Positions 34,926 through 41,390 of a DNA stretch of 41,390 nucleotides are shown one piece after another; positions within the stretch are counted from its first letter, which is position 1; the number at the start of each line of letters is the position of its first letter. This DNA comes from Dactylosporangium sp. (lineage in GTDB: Bacteria > Actinomycetota > Actinomycetes > Mycobacteriales > Micromonosporaceae), in contig JABDRL010000148.1 of assembly GCA_013041765.1 (NCBI GenBank), positions 1 through 41,390 of the forward strand. The letters are read 5' to 3'. The notes under the pieces are model-generated. The model did not search any database. It saw only the letters and a list, made by a program, of their open reading frames with translations, and had not been told where the DNA came from. The position numbers were made by a program, and so were the translations under genes.

Positions 34926-35543
34926 GTTTCGGTTCCCCTCTCCTGGTGTCCGAGGTGCTGGCGCCGGACGTTCTCGCCATTCCCAGCCGGGTCACAACGG
35001 TGATCGTCGTGCCGATGCCCGCGGCGAGTGCCAGCCCGGCAATCGGTCGGTCAGCGAAGACCCTTCCCCCGAGAAACCCGGTCAGCGTCGTCGTCGAGGC
35101 CCACAGCGTCGCGGCGAACGCGTCGATGCGGCGGAACCGGGACGGGGGGGGATCCCAAAGACGCGGGCGGTCAGCATGACGGCGAGCCTCGCCCCCGACA
35201 GGTAGCGGCCGGTGACGATCACGGACACGGTTCGGGCGCTCATCGTCTGCTCTGCCCAGTCGGAGAACCGGCGACCCCTGCGGCCCCGCCGGACGTGTCG
35301 CAGCAGGCGGGGTGCGGTGCGTTCGCCGAGGCGGTACACGAGGTTGTCCCCGACGAACGCGCCCAGTCCGACGACGGCGATCAAGCATCCGACGTTGATC
35401 TGCCCAGCGGCGGCCGACAATCCGGCGAGGATCACCATCGTCGCGCTCGGCAGGCATTGGCACAGCGCGTCCAGGGCGACCACGCAGAACAACGTCGGCC
35501 AGATCCAGGGCGTCTGCGCCACTCCGCTCAGCAGTTCCAGCAC
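34915..35543 (-). pseudogene. DedA-family membrane protein with one frameshift
   Basis: GTG 35543 starts a DedA-like protein (P-W-I-W-P-T-L-F, then C-Q-C-L-P-S-A-T-M-V-I-L-A-G and G-A-F-V-G-D-N-L-V-Y-R-L-G, then G-R-Y-L-S-G-A-R). At the G8 run 35144-35151 the frame shifts; the following part (R-F-R-R-I-D-A-F-A-A-T-L-W and two helices) lies in another frame that ends at 34915. One added base restores 209 residues. DedA proteins are lipid transporters (undecaprenyl or phospholipid flipping). The end overlaps the kinase start, so the three genes were one operon. Confidence 0.7.
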
Positions 35544-35736
35544 TGGCCAGCCCCGACCGGGTCACTGTCTTCGTCCATGCGCTCAAGCCAACCGGACCGG
35601 CCGGGCGAGGACACTCCCACAGGGTGGTGTCTGCGGGGTGGTGCCGGGTACAGGCCGATCGCCACGGCCGACGGGTTCGGCCGGATCGATAGGGTGGCTT
35701 CCGACCCGGCCGGTGCCAGACGACGGGAGTTGGCGC

Positions 35737-36444
35737 GTGGGTGATCTGTTGGTGAACCTGCTGGCGAGTGTGATCGCTGGATGCTCGGTCTGGCTGGCGC
35801 AGCGCGGGCTGCGACGCCGGACGTTGGCCAGACGACGCACGTTCTTCGGCGTGGTTCCGGGCGAGCACTGCCTGCTGGTGGTAGGCAAGCACGCGTCCTC
35901 GCCGAGCGAGCACAGTGTCTCCAGTCGCGATGTCGCGGCGCTGGTGGAACTGGCCACGGTCGTCAGGAGCTGCGGAGGCCACGCCGATCTCGCCATCGCG
36001 GGAAGCCCGGTGGCGGCGCTCGGGCGGCAGACCGAGTTCTGCGTCGGCGGTCCGATCACCAACCCGCGCACGGCGGTTCATCTGCGCACGATGTTGCCTG
36101 GGGTCCGGTTCGAGCACGACACGTTCGGCGGCCCCGAGATGGCGTGGTGGGTTGGTGACGCGCCGTTTCGCTGGGAACCTGAGCGGGTCACGTATGTGGT
36201 CATGGCGAAGGTGTTCGCCCCTGGATCCACCCGCGCGGTGTTCATCGTGGCCGGGCAGGTCGCCGCGGCCAACCTCGCGGCGGCGAGGTTCCTCGCCACC
36301 AGGTTCGAGTCGCTCGCTTCCCGGTATGGGGTGTCGCGGCAGTTCTGCCTGGTGCTGCGGGTCGCCGAGCCGGCGGCATACGGCTCGGACTTCGTCGAGG
36401 TCGCGGCCGATGTCACCGATGCGGCGCTGTCCGCACCAGCGTGA
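35737..36444 (+). CDS. Conserved actinobacterial protein with N-terminal membrane helix
   Basis: GTG 35737 follows GGGAG at 7 bases. The 235-residue protein starts with one helix (L-L-V-N-L-L-A-S-V-I-A-G), then a basic patch (R-R-R-T-L-A-R-R-R) and a globular domain with L-L-V-V-G-K-H-A-S-S-P near 46, E-F-C-V-G-G-P near 98 and F-I-V-A-G-Q-V-A-A-A-N-L near 169. I know similar proteins from streptomycetes, all without assigned function. The pattern G-G-P...G-Q could be a nucleotide-binding Rossmann-type fold, which is speculation. Confidence 0.6.
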   Translation: MGDLLVNLLASVIAGCSVWLAQRGLRRRTLARRRTFFGVVPGEHCLLVVGKHASSPSEHSVSSRDVAALVELATVVRSCGGHADLAIAGSPVAALGRQTEFCVGGPITNPRTAVHLRTMLPGVRFEHDTFGGPEMAWWVGDAPFRWEPERVTYVVMAKVFAPGSTRAVFIVAGQVAAANLAAARFLATRFESLASRYGVSRQFCLVLRVAEPAAYGSDFVEVAADVTDAALSAPA

Positions 36445-36515
36445 CCGGCTGAGGTCAGGAGAGCCGCTCCCGCGGGGGCTGTCGCCGGAGGACGGTATCG
36501 GCTAGAACGAACGAC

Positions 36516-37091
36516 ATGAGCAGGTTCACGGTCCGCCCGGCCACCGCTGAGGACTCCGGCACGGTGGCGGCGCTGCATCTGCGGAGCTGGCGGGCCGGGT
36601 ACACCGGGATCATGTCGCCGGCCACCATCGCCGGTCTCGACCTGGCCGATTGGACCCGGCGAACCCGACAGTGGTATGTCGAGGTTCCTCCCGGCGTTCA
36701 GCATCTCGTCGCGGTCGACACCACGACGGCGACGCTGGCCGGTATCACCAGCATCGGTGCCTACCGGATCGACGAGCGGTCCGACGTGCTCGACGAGGCC
36801 GCCGGGGAGGTGTACGGGCTCTACGTCGATCCTCCCTCGTGGGGCCGGGGAGCGGGCCGGGCGTTGATGCGGGCCGCGCTCTCGGCGCTGTGGACGGCTG
36901 AACGGTGGCCCGTGCGGATCTGGGTTCTGCGGGACAACGGGCGGGCCCGCCGATGCTACGAGCGCTGGGGCTTCGCCGTTGACGGGACGACCGCCGCGGT
37001 GGCCATCGCCGGCACCGGCAAACTCCTGAAGGTTCGCTATACCCGGACGGATTCCCCGGAGGCGGTTGATCCCGGAAAACGCCAGGAATGA
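36516..37091 (+). CDS. GNAT-family N-acetyltransferase
   Basis: The 191-residue protein has the GNAT order: R-P-A-T-A-E-D near 8, L-R-S-W-R-A-G-Y near 22, V-Y-G-L-Y-V-D-P near 98, the acetyl-CoA loop W-G-R-G-A-G-R-A-L near 110, and N-G-R-A-R-R-C-Y-E-R-W-G-F near 140. It should transfer an acetyl group to an amine of a small molecule or protein; the acceptor is not known. It stands alone between unrelated genes. Confidence 0.88.
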   Translation: MSRFTVRPATAEDSGTVAALHLRSWRAGYTGIMSPATIAGLDLADWTRRTRQWYVEVPPGVQHLVAVDTTTATLAGITSIGAYRIDERSDVLDEAAGEVYGLYVDPPSWGRGAGRALMRAALSALWTAERWPVRIWVLRDNGRARRCYERWGFAVDGTTAAVAIAGTGKLLKVRYTRTDSPEAVDPGKRQE

Positions 37092-37105
37092 GCGGATGCC
37101 CGGGG

Positions 37106-37573
37106 TCATCCGGCCAGACGAATACCGGCCAGGCCCCGGTGGGTGGAGACCACCAGCCGGTCGGGTCCGGGGCAGACCAGCCCGGTGATTGATTCAGTGA
37201 CGTCGATTCCCTCGGGAAGCCATTCGAGCGGAGCGCCGGTGGCCGCGTCCCGCACCCGCACCGTCCGCTCGTCGCCGGAGACCAGGACGGCCCGACCCTC
37301 CAGCTGGCCGGTCGCGATGGAACTCACCCAGAACTCGCCGTCGACAGCGGGTTCGCCGGGCGGGGCGCTGGCCGCCGGGTCCCAGATCCGCACCCAGCGG
37401 TCGTAGCCGCCGGACACGACCAGTGAGGTTCCCCCCGGCCCGGACGAGAGTCCCTCGACGCCTCCAGGGGCCGTCACCGGCGCCTCCCGTGGTCCGCCCG
37501 ACGCTCGTAGCCACGGTAGCCGGGCCGTTCGGCGCACCCCCGTTCCGGGCGCCGCGCCGCACTGGACTCGCAC
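37106..37573 (-). pseudogene. WD40-repeat protein, C-terminal fragment
   Basis: The frame has about three propeller blades (G-G-Y-D-R-W-V-R-I-W-D near 58, G-D-E-R-T-V-R-V-R-D near 100) instead of the seven needed to close a ring. The first 30 residues do not look like a WD40 protein, so the 5' part is probably lost. Its GTG 37573 directly abuts the TetR operator, which would also cover a divergent promoter if the ORF is expressed. Confidence 0.55.
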
Positions 37574-37601
37574 TAGACTGAGAGTCTAGACTTTGAGTCT
37601 A
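37574..37601. promoter_or_regulatory. Double palindromic operator of the TetR gene
   Basis: Two perfect dyads TAGACT-N3-AGTCTA (37574-37588 and 37587-37601) overlap by two bases, with spacers GAG and TTG. The array lies 18 bases before the TetR ATG. Two abutting palindromes fit two TetR dimers binding side by side, hence self-repression and control of the nitrilase gene downstream. Confidence 0.75.
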
Positions 37602-37619
37602 ATGGCGTGGGGAGACGAC

Positions 37620-38285
37620 ATGGCACACCAGCCGGGATACGAAGAGAAACACGGCGCAATCATCGGGGCCGCGCTGCGGATCCTGGCCGACCAGGGATAC
37701 GAAGCGCTCACCGTCGATGAGGTCATGGCCCGGGCGCAGATCTCCAAGGGCACCTTCTACCACTACTTCCCGTCCAAGCACGCGCTGGTGGAGGCGGCAC
37801 TCCTGGCCGTCAGCGACAGCATCGTCAATGGCGTCGCCGCCGACCTCGGCGGGGACATCCCCGAACGACTGCTCGAACCGTTCCTGGACCTGGCCCGGCC
37901 GCAGAACGACACCGACACGCCAGCCGACCGCCGTCTGGCCCACGTACTCCTGTGGACACCGTCTCTTGAGGCGTTTCGAACCCGCATGTTCGGTATCCTC
38001 GCCCAGCGCCTCACCCCGCCGGTGACCGACGCGCTCAGCGAAGGCGCACGCACCGGCCGGTTCCAACTGACCGACCCCGCGGCGACCGCCGAACTCCTCG
38101 TCCTCCTGACCCTGTCCACCCGCGCCCGGGTCATCGCCCTTGCCCGGGATTCCGAAGCGGAGCCTGGCCAGCCGGCCGCCGCCGCACGATCGACCAACGC
38201 CTATCTCACCATCGTCGAACGCACCCTCGGACTGCCACCCGGCACGTTCCGGCGGGAGTACGACGCGACCGCGAGCGGGGCCTGA
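37620..38285 (+). CDS. TetR-family regulator
   Basis: ATG 37620 has GGGGAG 5 bases upstream; an earlier ATG at 37602 lies at the edge of the operator. The 221-residue protein has the TetR HTH (I-I-G-A-A-L-R-I-L, then V-D-E-V-M-A-R-A-Q-I-S-K-G-T-F-Y-H-Y-F) and a helical ligand domain. The nitrilase-type gene starts 1 base after its stop, so both form an operon under the double palindrome at 37574-37601. The inducer may be a substrate of the nitrilase-type enzyme. Confidence 0.9.
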   Translation: MAHQPGYEEKHGAIIGAALRILADQGYEALTVDEVMARAQISKGTFYHYFPSKHALVEAALLAVSDSIVNGVAADLGGDIPERLLEPFLDLARPQNDTDTPADRRLAHVLLWTPSLEAFRTRMFGILAQRLTPPVTDALSEGARTGRFQLTDPAATAELLVLLTLSTRARVIALARDSEAEPGQPAAAARSTNAYLTIVERTLGLPPGTFRREYDATASGA

Positions 38286-38286
38286 C

Positions 38287-39258
38287 ATGCCCAGCACCAG
38301 AACGATACGTATCGCTGGAGCACAGCTGGCCTGCCGGCTCAACCGGCGGATCGAGAATTTCGCTCGGGCCGGCGAGCTGGCGACCCGGGCCGCCGCGGCC
38401 GGCGCCCAACTGGTGCTGTTTCCCGAGTTGATGCCCTCGGGATACACCATCTCGCCGCGGCTGTGGCAAGGTGTCGAACCCGCTGACGGACCAACGGCAC
38501 GGTGGCTGCGGCGGACCTCCGCCGAACTCGGTATCTATCTGGGCACCAGCTACCCGGAGCTGGACTGCGGGCACATCTACAACACGTTTGTCCTGACCAC
38601 CGCGGACGGCCGGGAGGCCGGCCGGGTACGCAAGAGCCATACCGAGTCGTACCTGTTCCGTGGCGAACCCAACTCCCACGTCATCGAGTGTGACCTGGGG
38701 CGGATCGGCGTCGGCATCTGCGCGGACAACCACTACGCGGATTTCGCCCGGCTCATGCGCCGTTCCCGGGTCGACCTGATGCTGATGCCCCATGCCGGGC
38801 CGGCGGGCAAGACCGTCGGAGGGTTGATCAGCCAGGCCGACATCCACCGCCAGCACGACGTGTTCCAGAGCCTGGCACCCCGGTACGCCGAGATGCTCGG
38901 CGCCCCCGCGCTGTTCGTCAACCAGTGCGGTCGCACCTCCGGCGAGCGAGGAACCGGCATCGTGGGATCCGTCCTCAACTCCCCCGCATGCTATTTCCCC
39001 GGACTGACCACGCTCGCCGATTCCGGCGGCCGAGTCGTCGCCCGCCTCGGTGGCGACGACGGCCTGGTCATTGGTGACGTCACCGTCGACCGGTCCCGGT
39101 ATCCCGAAGCCGAGCCACGGTTGCATGGAGCATTCGTCACGCCGGGAAGCTGGTTCACCCGACATGTAATCTTCACGATCGATGGTTGTCTCGGCAAGAT
39201 GTACTACGCTCGCCGCCGAACCCGAGCGGGGGTCCAGTCCGGCGAGCGGGCCGCCTGA
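38287..39258 (+). CDS. Carbon-nitrogen hydrolase (nitrilase superfamily)
   Basis: The 323-residue protein has the catalytic triad Glu in L-F-P-E-L-M-P-S-G-Y (near 44), Lys in R-V-R-K-S-H (near 118) and Cys in G-V-G-I-C-A-D-N-H-Y (near 143). These enzymes cleave amides or nitriles, or transfer acyl groups. It lies one base after the TetR gene. The replacement of the common C-Y-D by C-A-D and the long C-terminus do not match a subfamily that I can name. Confidence 0.88.
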   Translation: MPSTRTIRIAGAQLACRLNRRIENFARAGELATRAAAAGAQLVLFPELMPSGYTISPRLWQGVEPADGPTARWLRRTSAELGIYLGTSYPELDCGHIYNTFVLTTADGREAGRVRKSHTESYLFRGEPNSHVIECDLGRIGVGICADNHYADFARLMRRSRVDLMLMPHAGPAGKTVGGLISQADIHRQHDVFQSLAPRYAEMLGAPALFVNQCGRTSGERGTGIVGSVLNSPACYFPGLTTLADSGGRVVARLGGDDGLVIGDVTVDRSRYPEAEPRLHGAFVTPGSWFTRHVIFTIDGCLGKMYYARRRTRAGVQSGERAA

Positions 39259-39311
39259 TCCCCCCACCGCGACCCGCCGGTCCCCCGCGTTCCCGCCCCG
39301 GACCGACCGCA

Positions 39312-39343
39312 GGGCGTCGGGCGTCGGGCGTCGGGCGTCGGGC
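39312..39343. repeat. Heptamer tandem repeat, GGGCGTC x4 plus part
   Basis: Four exact copies of GGGCGTC are followed by GGGC in the gap between the nitrilase-type and hydrolase genes, 13 bases before the hydrolase start. Copy number could vary by slippage. Confidence 0.8.
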
Positions 39344-39355
39344 ACAATCTTGATC

Positions 39356-40198
39356 ATGGATCACACCTCTGGCCTCGCTCCGATCACGGCCCATCGGCAC
39401 GGCACCGGTGGTCCGCAGGTCGCGGTGCTGCACGGCGGGCCGGGGGCGCCAGGCACCGGCTGCTCGCTGGCCAGGTCCCTGGCGGACCGCTGCACGGTGA
39501 TCGAACCGCACCAGCGGCGCGGCGGCGACGTGCCGTTGACCGTCCAGCAGCACGTTGCCGACCACGCGGCGGTCCTGCCCGCCCGGGCCACCGTTCTGGG
39601 ATGGTCGTGGGGGGCGATGCTCGGGCTGTCCTACGCCGCCGAGCACCCCGACCGGGTCACCTCGCTGATCCTGGTCGGCTGCGGCACCTATGACCAGGCC
39701 AGCCGCTCGCTGTACCAGCGACGCCTGGCCCAGAGACTGGGCAGAACGGGCACCGCCCGGATCGACGAGCTGTCGCGTCGCCGCACCGCGGCGACCAGCG
39801 AGGCCGAACGCGACCGGTTGCTGGCCGAGCTGGGACAGCTGGCCGACCGGGCGCAGCATGTCGATCCGCTCCCCGAGCCGGACGTGGGGCTCCGCTTCGA
39901 CGGGACCGGACACGGACAGACCTGGGCCGATGTCCTGCACCGGCAGGCCAGCGGCCAGGAACCGGCCGCCTTCCGGGCCATCACCTGCCCGGTCCTCATG
40001 CTCCACGGCCACGATGATCCACACCCCGGTCCCGCCATCCGGGACACGCTCCAGGCGTTCATCCCGCAACTGCACTACGTCGAGTTTGCCGCCTGTGGAC
40101 ACAAGCCCTGGCTGGAGCGCCAGGCGAGACAACCGTTCGGCGAGGCTCTGGCCCGGTGGATCGGCGTCGAAACCCGCCAACCGCCGGCCGCCCGGTGA
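39356..40198 (+). CDS. Alpha/beta hydrolase, proline-iminopeptidase-like
   Basis: The 280-residue protein has the oxyanion motif L-H-G-G-P-G-A-P-G (near 24), nucleophile G-W-S-W-G (near 82), acid in H-G-H-D-D-P-H (near 221) and His in A-C-G-H-K-P-W (near 246). H-G-G-P-G is typical of prolyl aminopeptidases and related hydrolases. The central cap (Y-D-Q-A-S-R-S-L, then helices rich in Arg and Glu) would set substrate choice. Not clearly part of an operon. Confidence 0.85.
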   Translation: MDHTSGLAPITAHRHGTGGPQVAVLHGGPGAPGTGCSLARSLADRCTVIEPHQRRGGDVPLTVQQHVADHAAVLPARATVLGWSWGAMLGLSYAAEHPDRVTSLILVGCGTYDQASRSLYQRRLAQRLGRTGTARIDELSRRRTAATSEAERDRLLAELGQLADRAQHVDPLPEPDVGLRFDGTGHGQTWADVLHRQASGQEPAAFRAITCPVLMLHGHDDPHPGPAIRDTLQAFIPQLHYVEFAACGHKPWLERQARQPFGEALARWIGVETRQPPAAR

Positions 40199-40378
40199 CC
40201 CCGGTCCGGCCGGCCGCCGGAGCCCTCGGAGCTGGGCGGAACCCGCGAGGCGCACAATATGAGCGCGGGGGTACGGCTTCCACGAGCCGGCACGTGCTGT
40301 CGCCACCCGACACGTCGCACCTGCCACACAACACACCGCACCCGCCACGCCGCGCAACACGCCGCACAAGGAGCCGCC

Positions 40379-41320
40379 GTGCCCGTCAACATCCCCCGTA
40401 CCCTGCCAGCCCGCAGGACCCTCGAATCCGAGAACGTGTTTGTCATGTCCGAGGCCCGCGCCGGCCACCAGGACATCCGCCCGCTACGGATCGCCATCGT
40501 CAACCTGATGCCCACCAAGGTGGACACGGAGACCCAACTGCTCCGGCTGCTGGGGAACACCCCCTTGCAGGTGCAGATCACGCTGCTGCGGATGGACTCC
40601 CATGAGTCCAGGAACACCTCCCGCGAGCACCTGGCGGCGTTCTACGCCACCTTCGACCAGGTGCGGACGCAGAAGTTCGACGGTCTGGTGGTGACCGGCG
40701 CCCCGGTGGAACTACTCCCCTTCGAGGAGGTCGACTACTGGCCGGAACTGTGCGAGGTGATGGACTGGAGCACCGATCACGTCTTCTCCACACTCCACGT
40801 CTGCTGGGGTGCGCAAGCGGGGCTGTACCACCGCTTCGGGGTGAAAAAGTACCCCCTGGAGCAGAAGATGTTCGGCGTGTTCCAGCATCAGGTGCTCGAC
40901 CCGCACTCGCCCATTCTCAGCGGCTTCGACGAGGTGTTCCCGGCCCCGCATTCGCGCCACACCGAGGTGCGGTCCGAGGACGTGCGGGCGACCCCGGGAC
41001 TCACGCTGCTCGCGGAATCCGCCCAGGCGGGGGTGTACCTCGCCGCGACCCAGGACGGACGGCAGCTGTTCGTCACCGGGCACCCCGAGTACGACCGGGG
41101 CACCCTCCAGGCCGAATACGAACGAGACGTCGCCAGGGGGCTGCCGATCGCCGTGCCCCACGGTTACTTCCCGGACGACGACCCCGGCCAGCCACCGCGT
41201 ATGGCCTGGCGGTCACACGCGTTCCTGCTGTACGCGAACTGGCTGAACCACTGCGTGTACCAGCGGACGCCCTACGATCTGCAGGCCATCCCGGAGGAGC
41301 CCCCACCGGACGAGGAATAG
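40379..41320 (+). CDS. metA: Homoserine O-acyltransferase (MetA family), likely acetyl-CoA type
   Basis: GTG 40379 follows AAGGAG at 5 bases and gives 313 residues. The start P-V-N-I-P, the [12 protein letters not shown] block, nucleophile Cys in [10 protein letters not shown] and H-S-R-H-T-E-V are all MetA marks. It activates homoserine for methionine synthesis. The residue that selects the acyl donor is Glu (G-A-P-V-E-L-L), as in Bacillus enzymes that use acetyl-CoA, whereas E. coli MetA has Gly there. I saw no SAM riboswitch in the 180 bases upstream. The last 70 bases of the window after it hold nothing clear. Confidence 0.93.
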   Translation: MPVNIPRTLPARRTLESENVFVMSEARAGHQDIRPLRIAIVNLMPTKVDTETQLLRLLGNTPLQVQITLLRMDSHESRNTSREHLAAFYATFDQVRTQKFDGLVVTGAPVELLPFEEVDYWPELCEVMDWSTDHVFSTLHVCWGAQAGLYHRFGVKKYPLEQKMFGVFQHQVLDPHSPILSGFDEVFPAPHSRHTEVRSEDVRATPGLTLLAESAQAGVYLAATQDGRQLFVTGHPEYDRGTLQAEYERDVARGLPIAVPHGYFPDDDPGQPPRMAWRSHAFLLYANWLNHCVYQRTPYDLQAIPEEPPPDEE

Positions 41321-41390
41321 CCCGGGGCACGCGGCACCCGGGCCTCGCCACCTGCGCGCTGATGGTGGGCATGGGGCCGGGGCCGGGACC

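Noticed and set aside
39312-39343. CRISPR or other regularly spaced array
   Set aside because: Units are adjacent heptamers without spacers.
40199-40378. SAM-type riboswitch before metA
   Set aside because: The stretch is C/A-rich with many CAC units and lacks the conserved cores of SAM riboswitches as far as I can see by eye.

Overview
The window is high-GC DNA from an actinomycete. GTG starts are common, coding regions show strong G/C third-position bias, and several families are typical of the phylum (a lineage near Frankia or a relative seems plausible, but no phylogenetic marker is present). I saw no rRNA, tRNA or CRISPR array. Much of the window is accessory: IS remnants at 1-201 and about 10.3-11.35 kb, gene fragments, and several frameshifted genes.

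Layout. (i) 0-2.7 kb: end of an IS3-type element, a frameshifted membrane protein, an orphan Imm1-like 5' fragment, and a lipoprotein plus anchored-protein pair. (ii) 2.7-9.2 kb: a small LuxR regulator followed by a secreted SH3-like peptide, then a MacB-type export operon (lipoprotein, adaptor, ATPase, permease) divergent from a two-component system. (iii) 9.5-12.6 kb: a HIT protein, a truncated prenyltransferase-repeat membrane protein and a nucleoside deoxyribosyltransferase-like gene, interrupted by an ISKra4-type remnant. (iv) 12.7-23.15 kb, the most interesting part: genes all on the minus strand for a Crp-nucleotidyl cyclase fusion, a Crp regulator, a MazG-like protein, a fragment of an ABC-like ATPase, DUF1257 (Ycf35-like), DUF2997, a NrdG-like radical SAM protein, a Ycf46-like AAA+ ATPase, a HEAT/WD40 scaffold, an Hsp70-like ATPase and a small unknown protein. 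The cyclase and Crp genes are preceded by two copies of the same 86-bp promoter, each with two near-palindromes, and both ATGs lie at the likely transcription start.

(v) 23.3-31 kb: unrelated cargo, including an orphan ORF, a serpin, a secreted two-module protein, a tocopherol-cyclase-like protein, a broken TetR gene and a DUF5060/DUF4038 glycoside hydrolase. (vi) 31.2-35.5 kb: a Ro60-like TROVE protein, then a decayed cluster (DUF4097 fragment, response regulator with cut HTH, frameshifted kinase and frameshifted DedA). (vii) 35.7-41.3 kb: conserved actinobacterial protein, GNAT, WD40 fragment, a TetR-nitrilase operon with a double palindromic operator, an alpha/beta hydrolase and a MetA-type homoserine acyltransferase.

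How the central locus may work (inference): the cyclase fusion and Crp protein form a cyclic-nucleotide circuit that controls itself through the twin promoters. Downstream, an AAA+ ATPase, radical SAM enzyme, Hsp70-like ATPase and HEAT/WD40 scaffold look like an NTP-driven assembly that senses or remodels a target, with the MazG-like protein adding nucleotide hydrolysis. This composition resembles NTP-dependent conflict or stress systems predicted from comparative genomics in actinomycetes and cyanobacteria, but its function cannot be read from sequence alone.
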